Assembly (NCBI GenBank): GCA_023265535.1
Contig: JAHFTI010000027.1
Coordinates: 1 to 9,492, forward strand
Source: Opitutaceae bacterium
GTDB lineage: Bacteria; Verrucomicrobiota; Verrucomicrobiia; Opitutales; Opitutaceae
Direction: 5' to 3'
Length of the DNA stretch: 9,492 nucleotides
Part shown: piece by piece, positions 1 through 7,108 of the stretch
Position numbering within the stretch: the stretch's first letter is position 1
Layout: each line of letters begins with the position of its first letter
The notes under the pieces: model-generated
Seen by the model: only the letters and a program-made list of their open reading frames with translations
The model's database searches: none
Told to the model about the DNA's origin: nothing
Position numbers and translations under genes: made by a program

Positions 1-686
1 ACGTAGAGGCACTCGAGCTGATGGAAGTTGGCGGAGTGCGTGGCGTCGGTGGTGTCGCGGCGGTAGACGCGGCCGGGCGACACGATGCGGATCGGCGGCG
101 GGCCCTTGAGCATGGTGCGGATCTGCACGGACGAGGTGTGCGTGCGCAGCAGGTAGCGCTCCTCGCGGACCTTCTTGGAGACGTTGGCGAAGCGGGCGTT
201 CTCGGGGAGGTAGAAGGTGTCCTGGGTGTCGCGGGCCGGGTGGTCGGCGGGCGTGTTGAGCGCGTCGAAACAATAGTACTCGGTCTCGACCTCGGGGCCG
301 TCGGCGACGACGAAGCCGACCTTGCGCAGGATGCGGCACATTTCCTCGCGCACGAGGGTGAGCGGGTGGCGGGTGCCAGGGCCGACGTCGAGGGTCGGAA
401 GGGTCGGGTCGATGGCGGGCCCGAGCTTGGCGGCGAGCTCGTTCTGCTCGATGCGGGCGAGGGTGGCGTCGAGCTGGGCCTGCAGGGTGGCCTTGGCCTC
501 ATTGATCAACTTTCCGAACACGGGGCGCTGCTCCTTGGGCACGCCGCCCATCTGCTTCATCAGCCCGGTGAGCAAGCCGTTGGGGCCGACATAGCGAGCC
601 TTGGCCGCCTCGAAGTCGGGGCGGTTCTGGATGGCGGGCAGTTCTGCCTGCGCCTTGTCGATGATCGCGGTAAGTTGGTCTTGCAT
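1..686 (-). CDS. pheS: Phenylalanine--tRNA ligase alpha subunit, N-terminal part (runs off the left edge)
   Basis: This gene encodes the catalytic alpha subunit of the class II phenylalanyl-tRNA synthetase, which charges tRNA-Phe in the cytoplasm as an alpha2-beta2 enzyme with PheT. The start is ATG at 684-686 and 228 codons are visible. The first 85 or so residues form the charged helical arm that contacts tRNA. The catalytic core then begins: the motif HPLTLVREE is near residue 107, and FDALNTPADHPARD (140-153) is the motif 1 region. LLRTHTSSVQIRTM (179-192) and RVYRRDTTDATHSANFHQLE (206-225) are the family's motif 2 block. The 3' part, with motif 3, is outside the window, and pheT would be expected further left. 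No clear Shine-Dalgarno sequence precedes the ATG. The gene is downstream of rplT and separated from it by 272 bp that include a strong terminator. The identification is secure. Confidence 0.97.
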   Translation of the reverse strand, partial: MQDQLTAIIDKAQAELPAIQNRPDFEAAKARYVGPNGLLTGLMKQMGGVPKEQRPVFGKLINEAKATLQAQLDATLARIEQNELAAKLGPAIDPTLPTLDVGPGTRHPLTLVREEMCRILRKVGFVVADGPEVETEYYCFDALNTPADHPARDTQDTFYLPENARFANVSKKVREERYLLRTHTSSVQIRTMLKGPPPIRIVSPGRVYRRDTTDATHSANFHQLECLY

Positions 687-903
687 GGAAATAAGGGGCG
701 AATGTTGAGCAGAGAACAGGCGGAGGGCACGAAGAAAATCGGAGGTCGGATGCCGTATGTCGGAGGGCGGATGTCTCCTTCCCTGCCACCCAGTCTGCCT
801 CAGAGGGGACAAAGGGTGCGGAGCGGAAGAGGAAGCGAGAGGCAGAAGGGAAATAACGGCGCCGGAGTTGGGCGGCGCCGGAAGAAGGCGCTGGGACAGG
901 CCA
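687..903. other. rplT-pheS intergenic leader with a purine-rich tract and a short direct repeat
   Basis: I see no gene here. From about 797 to 855 the plus strand is strongly purine-biased, so the minus-strand pheS leader is pyrimidine-rich. An imperfect direct repeat, tcggaggtcggatg (739-752) and tcggagggcggatg (760-773), matches at 13 of 14 bases with a 21-bp period. In enterobacteria the pheST leader holds a Phe-rich leader peptide (pheM) and an attenuator. I looked for a Phe-rich small ORF with a start codon on the minus strand here and found none. No promoter could be assigned with confidence. Confidence 0.4.
857..881 (-). other. Second GC-rich hairpin downstream of the rplT terminator
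   Basis: Two copies of cggcgccgg (857-865 and 873-881) lie 7 bp apart. The core cggcgccg is itself a palindrome, so the two copies can pair with each other as well as fold alone. On the minus strand the structure is followed by TTATTTCCC, a poor U-tract. It could be a back-up terminator, an attenuator-like element in the pheS leader, or a chance result of high GC content. Confidence 0.4.
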
Positions 904-936
904 CAAAAAAACGGGCCTCCTTGTGGGAGGCCCGTC
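904..936 (-). terminator. Rho-independent terminator after rplT
   Basis: A perfect 10-bp inverted repeat (911-920 with 926-935, acgggcctcc / ggaggcccgt) encloses a 5-nt loop. On the minus strand it is followed directly by a run of seven T (911-905). It starts about 23 bp after the rplT stop codon, so it should end the rpmI-rplT transcript and separate it from pheS. A GC-rich stem with a U-tract is the textbook form, so this is a strong call. How much read-through reaches pheS cannot be seen. Confidence 0.93.
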
Positions 937-958
937 TTAGGGAAATCAAGTGGGGCGC

Positions 959-1342
959 TTAGGCCTGCTTGAGAGCGGCGGCCTTGACCTTGAGGGCGGC
1001 CTGGGCCTGGGCGACGAGGCCCTTGAAGGCGACTTCGTCACGGATGGCGAGGTCGCTGAGGACGCGGCGATCCATGATGATGTTGGCGGCCTTGAGGCCC
1101 TCGATGAAGCGGCTGTAGCTCATGCCGTTGTCACGGCAGGCAACATTGAGACGCACGATCCAGAGAGCGCGCCAGTCAGCCTTCTTCTTCTTGCGGGCGG
1201 CATAGGCATACTGCCAGGCATGCTGGACAGCTTCCTTCGCGTAGCGGAAGAGCTTGGATTTGTTGCCGAAATAGCCCTTGGCGTAATTCAGCACTTTCTT
1301 GCGGCGCTTGCGCGACGCGGGGGAGTTTGTGACACGAGGCAT
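959..1342 (-). CDS. rplT: Large ribosomal subunit protein bL20
   Basis: This protein binds 23S rRNA, is needed early in assembly of the 50S subunit, and represses its own operon in several bacteria. It has 127 residues, slightly above the usual 115-120. The N-terminus is the conserved Lys/Arg-rich extension beginning MPRVTNSPASRKRRKKVL, followed by YAKGYFGNKSKLFRYAKEAV and then WRALWIVRLN near residues 78-87. The motif RDNGMSYSRFIEGLK follows at about 91-105. The start is ATG at 1340-1342, with a good AAGGA ribosome-binding site 9 nt upstream (1352-1356). The stop codon is TAA at 959-961. The gene lies 86 bp downstream of rpmI in the same direction and is followed by a strong terminator. The identification is secure. 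Confidence 0.97.
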   Translation of the reverse strand: MPRVTNSPASRKRRKKVLNYAKGYFGNKSKLFRYAKEAVQHAWQYAYAARKKKKADWRALWIVRLNVACRDNGMSYSRFIEGLKAANIIMDRRVLSDLAIRDEVAFKGLVAQAQAALKVKAAALKQA

Positions 1343-1428
1343 GTTATATGATCCTTAGGATTTGGTCGCCGGCGGGTCGCCAGTAGATGTTCACCCGTCG
1401 AGCGAAGTTATGGTTTGATGCGCTTGGC

Positions 1429-1623
1429 TTACAGGCCGAAGGGCAGGCAGGCCTTCAACGGACCCGCGTGGCCTTCCGCAACGAGCTTGTCCTTGGTCGC
1501 ACGACGCTTTTGCTTCGTGGACTTCGAACCGAGCAGGTGACGGAAGCCCGGGGTGCGGCGAATGAGCTTGCCCTTGGCGGACAGCTTGAAGCGCTTGGCA
1601 ACGGACTTTTTGGTCTTTTGCAT
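1429..1623 (-). CDS. rpmI: Large ribosomal subunit protein bL35
   Basis: This is a small basic 50S protein of 64 residues, the normal length for the family. The chosen start is ATG at 1621-1623 because the protein then begins MQKTKKSVAKRFKLSAKGK, the typical L35 N-terminus. Longer in-frame extensions upstream encode unrelated sequence. RRTPGFRHLLGSKSTKQKRR follows at residues 19-38 and a short C-terminus ends LPFGL. No clear Shine-Dalgarno sequence stands before the ATG. The usual partner upstream, infC (initiation factor IF-3), is absent here; an NTF2-like gene precedes it instead. rplT follows after 86 bp and is presumably co-transcribed. The identification is secure. Confidence 0.95.
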   Translation of the reverse strand: MQKTKKSVAKRFKLSAKGKLIRRTPGFRHLLGSKSTKQKRRATKDKLVAEGHAGPLKACLPFGL

Positions 1624-1650
1624 GGAATGAGTGGTTGAAAACAGAGGGGC

Positions 1651-1733
1651 GCCCGGTCCTTGGCAAGGAATTTTTTGGGAACTCTCGCAAAGTCCGGGCA
1701 AAGACAGTGCAAGGGCCTGTGGAGCAAGGCCCT
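1651..1733 (-). promoter_or_regulatory. Candidate structured leader upstream of rpmI
   Basis: Two nested or adjacent foldable elements lie in the 140-bp gap before rpmI. One is a 7-bp stem with an 8-nt loop (agggcct at 1712-1718 with aggccct at 1727-1733). The other is a closing stem gcccgg (1651-1656) with ccgggc (1694-1699), enclosing a short tcctt-ggc-aagga hairpin (1657-1669). L20 is known to repress its own operon through RNA structure near rpmI or infC in other bacteria, so such a leader is plausible. I cannot match it to a known L20 leader family. The 1712-1733 stem has no U-tract, so it is unlikely to be a terminator for the gene before it. Confidence 0.3.
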
Positions 1734-1763
1734 GAAGTGAAAATTTTCGACCCGCAAACCCGC

Positions 1764-2159
1764 TCAACTGAGCGTGCGCGGCAGCTGCGAGCTGTGGTGA
1801 TGCAGGATGGGCCCCTTGGCCTCGAGGTTCACCGTGATGCTGAAGCGGGCCTCGAAGACGAGCGGCTCATCGTCGATTTCCAGTCCGAAACGGTAGATGC
1901 CACTGATCACCTCGATGCCGGGGGCCACCAGCTGGACCTTCACGGTCTTGTCGTGGAGCATCGCGGAAAAGCCCTTGCGGCTGGCAAGGCGCTCGAAGTA
2001 GGCGCGCCGGCTCTCGGTGTCGCGCAGCGTGTGCGGCGAGAAGGTCGGGAGGAGCAGGGCGTTGGGCGAGTAGAGGGCAAGCATGCCGTCGACGTTGCCC
2101 GCATTGGCGGAAGCGATCCAGGCCCTGATGATTTCGGAAGAGTTATTGTAGGAGGACAT
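1764..2159 (-). CDS. NTF2-like / SnoaL-fold (DUF4440-type) protein
   Basis: The 131-residue protein has the size and shape of the nuclear-transport-factor-2-like superfamily, a cone-shaped alpha+beta fold used by ketosteroid isomerases, SnoaL cyclases and many orphan proteins. The N-terminal helix (about 8-20, IIRAWIASANAGN) is followed by VDGMLALYSPNALLLPTFSP (23-42), the family's usual pattern of a helix, a turn and the first strand. The C-terminal strands end with the signature LHHHSSQLP (119-127), common in the SgcJ/EcaC and CaMKII-association-domain-like groups. The substrate cannot be inferred. ATG at 2157-2159 is preferred over an upstream TTG (2202-2204) because the extra 15 residues are not family-like. 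Neither start has a clear ribosome-binding site. The gene sits between an HTH regulator and rpmI on the same strand, and a functional link with either is not evident. Confidence 0.82.
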   Translation of the reverse strand: MSSYNNSSEIIRAWIASANAGNVDGMLALYSPNALLLPTFSPHTLRDTESRRAYFERLASRKGFSAMLHDKTVKVQLVAPGIEVISGIYRFGLEIDDEPLVFEARFSITVNLEAKGPILHHHSSQLPRTLS

Positions 2160-2228
2160 ACCGGAGGAGTTGCCGGAGAATGCCCAGAGCCCCAAAAACC
2201 GCAAACACAGGCAGACGATAGCGCACTT

Positions 2229-2630
2229 TCAATCCCAGGCGGAGGACCAGTTCGTGCCGGGACGCGCCTCCTCCTCGGGGACGATCCGTTCACCCGCAGG
2301 CTGGGACCGCTCCGGCCTTGCAGCAGGAACGCCTGGCGCGGAGGACCCCATGGGACGTCCCCTGCCCTGCCTCAGGCTCGCCCGAACCGAGGAGGCCTCG
2401 GGTGCAGGCACGGTTTCCACAATCTCCATGCGCGCTCCCAGCAGGGTCAGCAGGCGGCGGACCTGGCCGAGACTGGCCAGCTCGGGCGCCGCCTCGATGC
2501 GAGCCACGCGCTTCTGGTTCACACCGAGCAAGAGCCCCAGCTCACGCTGACTCAGGCCGCGCGCCACACGCAGCCCACGCAGGCGCTCCCGCAGCGCAGC
2601 TCGCTCATCCGGTTCAGAATACTTGGCCAT
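2229..2630 (-). CDS. XRE-family helix-turn-helix regulator, HipB-like
   Basis: This 133-residue protein is probably a DNA-binding repressor. Residues 12-70 form a lambda-repressor-like HTH domain: LRERLRGLRVARGLSQ leads into helix 2 (LSQRELGLLLG, 26-36) and the recognition helix (VNQKRVARIEA, 37-47). The segment around residues 50-66 (LASLGQVRRLLTLLGAR) is the pattern typical of HipB antitoxins. Residues 74-133 form a Pro/Ala/Arg/Glu-rich tail with no recognisable fold, probably disordered. HipB normally precedes a hipA kinase toxin, but the next gene downstream, 69 bp away, encodes an NTF2-like protein, so this appears to be an orphan. Its start ATG (2628-2630) lies just downstream of an AT-rich island with repeated palindromic sites, which suggests autoregulation. 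The HTH call is firm; HipB ancestry is likely; the target is unknown. Confidence 0.85.
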   Translation of the reverse strand: MAKYSEPDERAALRERLRGLRVARGLSQRELGLLLGVNQKRVARIEAAPELASLGQVRRLLTLLGARMEIVETVPAPEASSVRASLRQGRGRPMGSSAPGVPAARPERSQPAGERIVPEEEARPGTNWSSAWD

Positions 2631-2655
2631 GCAGGCACTCAGGAGAACAAAGCAC

Positions 2656-2730
2656 CCTTATTCAATTACTATTTTGGACTAGTTAATTTAAATTACTTCT
2701 TTAATAAAGTAATTATCAAATACTGGACAT
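2656..2730 (-). promoter_or_regulatory. AT-rich promoter/operator island upstream of the HTH gene
   Basis: By hand count only 16 of 75 bases are G or C, in a strongly GC-rich window. It holds a perfect 12-bp palindrome taatttaaatta (2684-2695) and an 8-bp inverted repeat aattactt (2691-2698) / aagtaatt (2707-2714). The heptamer AATTACT or its complement AGTAATT occurs three times (2664-2670, 2691-2697, 2708-2714), with a near copy agttaatt at 2681-2688. On the minus strand, TTGATA (2719-2714) is a reasonable -35, with an AT-rich -10 such as TAATTT (2695-2690) 18 bp further on. The position just upstream of an HTH regulator suggests that these are its own operator sites. The promoter hexamers are tentative. 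Confidence 0.55.
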
Positions 2731-2791
2731 CAAGCCCCTCCCAGCACCTGCGCCTGCGTCATCCGCATCAGCCCCCCCCTGAGACAGAACC

Positions 2792-5700
2792 TCAGCCAAG
2801 ACGGCTGCTCACTCGTTCGAGCGCCTCGATCAGACCGGCGAGTTCCAGGGGTTTCGTGACATAGTCATCCATGCCGGCATCGAGGCAACGCGCCCGGTCC
2901 TCCGCCATGGCGTAGGCGGTGAGCGCGATGATGGGCATGTTGCTTCGCACGCCGGCCACGGTCCCCGCACGGATGCGCCGGGCAGTCTGGTAGCCGTCGA
3001 GCACAGGCATCTGGCAGTCCAACAGGACTGCATCATAGCTGCCGCGTGCGAGCATCGTGAGCGCCTCCTCGCCGTTCTCGGCCATCTCGCATCGGTGCCC
3101 GAGCTTCTCGAGCATCATGCGGACGACCACCTGGTTGACCGGATTGTCCTCCGCGACGAGCAAGTGCAAGGCGCGCGCGGCAGCAGGCTGGGCGATGGGG
3201 GGCGGTGTATCCTGGGGTGCAAGCGGGACCAACTGCTCCCCGATGGTTTCGTTGAACAGGGCAAGCGGCAGCTCCACCCAGAACAGTGAGCCCCTGCCCT
3301 CCTCGCTCTGCACGCCGATGCGGCCCGACATGAGCTCAACCAGGCGCCTGCTGATGGCCAGTCCAAGACCCGTGCCCCCAAAACGACGCGTGACCGATCC
3401 ATCCACCTGCACGAAGGGCTGGAAGAGCTTCGGCATCGCCTCGGATGAGATGCCAATGCCTGTGTCACGCACCTCGAAGCGCACAATCCCCGCCTTGGAG
3501 TTGGGCTCGACATCCAGGGTGCGGGCGCTGATGGAAACGGATCCCTGGTCGGTGAACTTGATGGCGTTGTTGAGGATGTTGGCCAGCACCTGCCGGATAC
3601 GGTCCGAGTCGCCGAGATGCTGCTCCTCGAGCCGCGGATCCACCTCGCAGCTGATGGCAAGTTTCTTCTCGGCAGCCCGCGGCGTCATCAGGGCGGTCAC
3701 TTCGCGCAGCAATTGGGCGGGTCTGAAGGGCCACGGATTGATCTCGATGCGTCCGGCCTCGATCTTGGAGAAGTCCAGGATGTCGTTGAGGATCACCAGC
3801 AGGTTGCGCGCGCAGGACTGGATGGTGCGGCCCATCTCACGCTGCTGCTCGCTCTGGAGCTGGCTGAGCAGGAGCTCGGTCATGCCGATGACACCGTTCA
3901 TGGGAGTGCGGATCTCGTGACTCATCGTCGCGAGGAATTCCGACTTCAGGCGCGAGCTGGCGAGCGCCTCGTCGCGGGCCCGGGCCAGCTCCTCGTCCAG
4001 GAGCTTGCGCTCGGTGATGTCGGTGCGGATGGCGACATACTGGCTGGGTTTCCCATCGTCGCCCAGGAAGGGCACGATGGTGGTCTCCACCCAGTAAAGA
4101 CCGCCGTCCTTCGTCCTGTTGGCAATCTCCCCATGCCAGACGCGGCCTGAGCTGATGGTCTGCCACATCTGGCGGAAAAATTCGGGGGGATGGAGCCCGG
4201 AGTTCACCAGCCTGTGCGTCTGCCCGATGAGCTCGTGCTGGCCATACTTTGAAATCCTGCAGAAGCGCTCGTTGACATACTGGATCACCCCCGCGCGGTC
4301 GGTGATCGCCACGATGGCATGCTCGTCGAGTGCGGTCTTGAGGTTGATGATCTCCAGCATCGATGAGCGCAGCTGGTGCTCCTGCGCGCGCCGCTGGGTG
4401 ATGTCGGCAAAGGAACAGACCACCGCGACTATCTGGCCGCCTGAATCCAGGACAGGATGGCTGTTGATGGTGATCCAGGTGGTGTTGCCCTCGGGCTTGC
4501 GAAGCCCCATGAGGATCTCGCGCAGGGGCCTGCCCGTGCGCAGGGTGACCATTGCGGGATGCTCATCCCCCGGAAAAGGGGTGCCGTCGACACGCACGGC
4601 CTGCCAGCGGGGATCCAGCGAGTCGCGCCCGCTCATCTGCTCACGCGTGAGTCCCAGGATGCGCTCCGCGGAGGCATTGCACTCCAGGATGGCGCCATGG
4701 GTGTCCTGCATCACCAGGCCTTCCTCAACGGCTGAGAAGATCGAGACAAGATGGTTCTGGGAGCGGCGAAGGTCCTCCTCGGTGCGCTTGCGTTCGGTCA
4801 GGTCGGAGGCGATTCCGAGGTGGCCGGTGATGCGCCCCTCGCGGTCGTGGAGGCTGGTGATGCTCAGCAGCACGGGAAGGTGGCTTCCATCCTTGCGCAC
4901 GTAGGTCCACTCCAGCTGATCCTGCAGGCCGAGCAACGCGTAGCTGAACAGGGTCTCGAGCCCCGGCTCGATGCGGCGCCCCGCCCGCTTGGAGAGCTCC
5001 TCGGAACGCGCCCTGACCTCGCTCTCAAGGTGAAAGAGGACGGGCGTCCTCTTTCCGATGACCTCGGAGGCGGTGTAGCCCAGCATCTGCTCCGCCCCTG
5101 AATTGAAGACCTCGATGAGTCCATTTGTATCCGTGGCGATGATACTGTACGGCGTGCCGTCAAGGACGGCGCCCTGGAGCCGGGCGGCAGCCTCTGCGCG
5201 CGTCTTGGCGGCGGCGAGGTCGCGGGTGGTCTCCGCAATCAGGCGCCGTGCCTCCCGACCGGAGCGCTCCAGGTTGTAGACCATTCCGGCGAGCATGACA
5301 CTCATCAGGGCAAAGGCGGCGGCGGTGGTGGAGAGACCGTGCTCATCGATCACCGGAAACTCCTCTCCCTTGATCCATTCGGCGGTGAAGTCACAGCCAT
5401 GGATTGAGACGGTGTGAGTCCGCGCGGGGCGCCCCTCCCGCCAGCCTGCGGAGCGGTGGATCAGCACCCGTTTTCCCTCGGCTGTCGTCTCCCAGAGGGA
5501 AAGTGCGAGGCGGCGCTCCCGTGCGCCGAAGAGTCCACTCATCAGGTTCTCACAGATGAAGGGGGCGTAGACCCAGGCCTTCAGCCTCCGCTTGCCCGCC
5601 TCACTTGGCGAGGGCTCATAGACAGGAAGGTACATCAGGAAGCCCGGGCGCCTGATCCCATCCTGCACCAGTTGGATGTGCCGGGTGATGACCGGTCCGC

Positions 5701-7108
5701 CAAGGTCGCGGGCCCGCTCCGCAGCCAGGCGCCGATGCGGCTCGCTCGCCAGGTCCAGTCCCACCGCGGCACGATTGGCGGGGGCCGGGGAGATGTAGGT
5801 GATGACATAGGCATCGCTGCCGGGAGCATGGGAGAACGAGGGGACGGGCTTGATGGCAAAGCCCGGCCACCCATCCGCAGAACGCTGGCGCTCGTATTCG
5901 GCGAAGTCCGCCTCCCGCACCGGGAAGACCACACCCATCCCGTTGATCCCGGGGAAGCGGGTGTGGATGTTGAGGCTGTCGGCAAAGGCGTCCCACTCGG
6001 AGCGCGTGAGCTGCGGCCGGGAGGACAGGAAGGCCACGCCGCCGCGCAACGCCTCCTCATAGCGCGCCATGCGGCGCTGGATCTGGGTGGCCGCCTCATC
6101 GGAGAGGTCCAGGACCAGGCTTTCGCGCCTCTCCGCCGTGCGGAGCATGACCCCTGCGAAAAGCCACCCGCTCACCAGCCAGCCAGTCAGCATGAGCAGT
6201 GCGGGAAGCACAAAACTCCGCTCCAGACGAAACAGGGGCAGGGCGACGGCGATGAGATTGAAGGCAAAGAGAAAAATCTGCAGGTAGAGAAGGCTCTCAT
6301 TGAGGCTGCCCGCCAGGAAGAGTCCCGCCCCCTCCAGCGTCGACGCGATGGCGCACAGGGAGAGGGCCAGGCCCACCAGAAGGACGCCCGGCCTTCCGAG
6401 AAGACAACGGGCAAGCAAAAGCACAGGCAGGGTCGCGAACACGAGCTCGGCGCGTGCTGGCGAGGCAAAGACCAGCCAGGCCACGAGCAGCGCGGGGACC
6501 AGGGTCCCGAGCAGGCGCGGAATGAAGGGCCGCAGCGACGCCTCCCTTTGCCCAAGCAGTCCCATGAAATGGAGAAGGGAGGGCAGCAAGGTCATCGCCC
6601 CCACGACATCACCCACCCACCAGGTGATGAAGAGCTGCTGCCAGAGCCCTGCGGGGGCGGCACCTGCAAGGAGCAGACCCGAAACTCCGAACATCGCACT
6701 CACGATCGGGGCGAGCAGGATCGCCGGGAAAAGGGAGGCGCCGAGCAGCCAGTCACTGTCCGACTTGGCAACACGCCTGACCCACGAGACCATCCAGGCA
6801 CCCAGCCAGCCCTCCGCAAGGTTCGCAAGTGAGAGGACGAGCACGATCTCCACACGTGGGAAGCTCAGCCAGTTGGCGACCGCAGCCCCAGCCAGGACCC
6901 CAAGGGCGCCGGTGGTCCCGAAACGCAGGCATGCCGCCATGGCAAGCCCGGTTGCCGGCCACATCGGGGAAACGCCACCGGGAAGGGACGCCAAGAGCAA
7001 GCCCACGCGCACGAGCAGGAAATAGGCCAGGGCCACCCCCAGGAACTGAAGCAGGGGCACCGGCAGACGGGCCCGCGGGGACCGCCCTTCCTGTTCCGAT
7101 GGACTCAC
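2792..7108 (-). CDS. Membrane hybrid sensor histidine kinase (MASE1-CHASE-PAS-PAS-PAS-HisKA-HATPase-REC)
   Basis: This 1438-residue hybrid kinase should sense a signal at the membrane and autophosphorylate, then pass the phosphate to its own receiver. Residues 15-320 are a multi-pass MASE1 module with the motif SPMWPATGLAMAACLRFG (47-64). Residues 330-585 are a CHASE-type periplasmic sensor (FPGINGMGVVFPV at 385-397, GLDLASEPHRRLAAERA at 450-466, GFLMYLPVY at 489-497), closed by a membrane segment at 592-611. Three PAS domains follow, at about 645-773, 783-907 and 920-1034. The kinase core has the phospho-acceptor His1064 (SHEIRTPMNGVIG), the N box with Asn1180/Asn1181, the G1 box DTGIGI (1215-1220) and the G2 box GGTGLGL (1244-1250). 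The receiver has Glu1320/Asp1321, Asp1364 (acceptor), Thr1397 and Lys1419, so all key residues are present. The GTG start has a strong GGAGGTG site. No separate response regulator or output domain is visible, so the downstream partner (an Hpt protein or regulator) is elsewhere. The ligand is unknown. Confidence 0.93.
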   Translation of the reverse strand: MSPSEQEGRSPRARLPVPLLQFLGVALAYFLLVRVGLLLASLPGGVSPMWPATGLAMAACLRFGTTGALGVLAGAAVANWLSFPRVEIVLVLSLANLAEGWLGAWMVSWVRRVAKSDSDWLLGASLFPAILLAPIVSAMFGVSGLLLAGAAPAGLWQQLFITWWVGDVVGAMTLLPSLLHFMGLLGQREASLRPFIPRLLGTLVPALLVAWLVFASPARAELVFATLPVLLLARCLLGRPGVLLVGLALSLCAIASTLEGAGLFLAGSLNESLLYLQIFLFAFNLIAVALPLFRLERSFVLPALLMLTGWLVSGWLFAGVMLRTAERRESLVLDLSDEAATQIQRRMARYEEALRGGVAFLSSRPQLTRSEWDAFADSLNIHTRFPGINGMGVVFPVREADFAEYERQRSADGWPGFAIKPVPSFSHAPGSDAYVITYISPAPANRAAVGLDLASEPHRRLAAERARDLGGPVITRHIQLVQDGIRRPGFLMYLPVYEPSPSEAGKRRLKAWVYAPFICENLMSGLFGARERRLALSLWETTAEGKRVLIHRSAGWREGRPARTHTVSIHGCDFTAEWIKGEEFPVIDEHGLSTTAAAFALMSVMLAGMVYNLERSGREARRLIAETTRDLAAAKTRAEAAARLQGAVLDGTPYSIIATDTNGLIEVFNSGAEQMLGYTASEVIGKRTPVLFHLESEVRARSEELSKRAGRRIEPGLETLFSYALLGLQDQLEWTYVRKDGSHLPVLLSITSLHDREGRITGHLGIASDLTERKRTEEDLRRSQNHLVSIFSAVEEGLVMQDTHGAILECNASAERILGLTREQMSGRDSLDPRWQAVRVDGTPFPGDEHPAMVTLRTGRPLREILMGLRKPEGNTTWITINSHPVLDSGGQIVAVVCSFADITQRRAQEHQLRSSMLEIINLKTALDEHAIVAITDRAGVIQYVNERFCRISKYGQHELIGQTHRLVNSGLHPPEFFRQMWQTISSGRVWHGEIANRTKDGGLYWVETTIVPFLGDDGKPSQYVAIRTDITERKLLDEELARARDEALASSRLKSEFLATMSHEIRTPMNGVIGMTELLLSQLQSEQQREMGRTIQSCARNLLVILNDILDFSKIEAGRIEINPWPFRPAQLLREVTALMTPRAAEKKLAISCEVDPRLEEQHLGDSDRIRQVLANILNNAIKFTDQGSVSISARTLDVEPNSKAGIVRFEVRDTGIGISSEAMPKLFQPFVQVDGSVTRRFGGTGLGLAISRRLVELMSGRIGVQSEEGRGSLFWVELPLALFNETIGEQLVPLAPQDTPPPIAQPAAARALHLLVAEDNPVNQVVVRMMLEKLGHRCEMAENGEEALTMLARGSYDAVLLDCQMPVLDGYQTARRIRAGTVAGVRSNMPIIALTAYAMAEDRARCLDAGMDDYVTKPLELAGLIEALERVSSRLG

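Noticed and set aside
21..962. A 313-residue plus-strand reading frame opposite pheS.
   Set aside because: It overlaps pheS and the rplT terminator, and its composition (Gly, Val, Arg, Ala, Glu repeats) is that of a shadow frame. pheS on the other strand matches its family throughout.
2779..2795. A ctgag/ctcag hairpin at the end of the histidine kinase gene as a terminator.
   Set aside because: The stem is only 5 bp, overlaps the stop codon, and is followed by a G run rather than T on the minus strand.
1635..2864. A 409-residue plus-strand reading frame across the NTF2-like and HTH genes.
   Set aside because: It runs antisense through two recognisable genes and through the AT-rich promoter island, with no recognisable domain of its own.
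5414..6832. A 472-residue open reading frame on the plus strand, antisense to the histidine kinase.
   Set aside because: It lies wholly inside a confidently identified gene. Its sequence is low in hydrophobic structure, rich in Gln/Gly/Arg/Glu and like no family I know. Long antisense frames are expected in GC-rich coding DNA.
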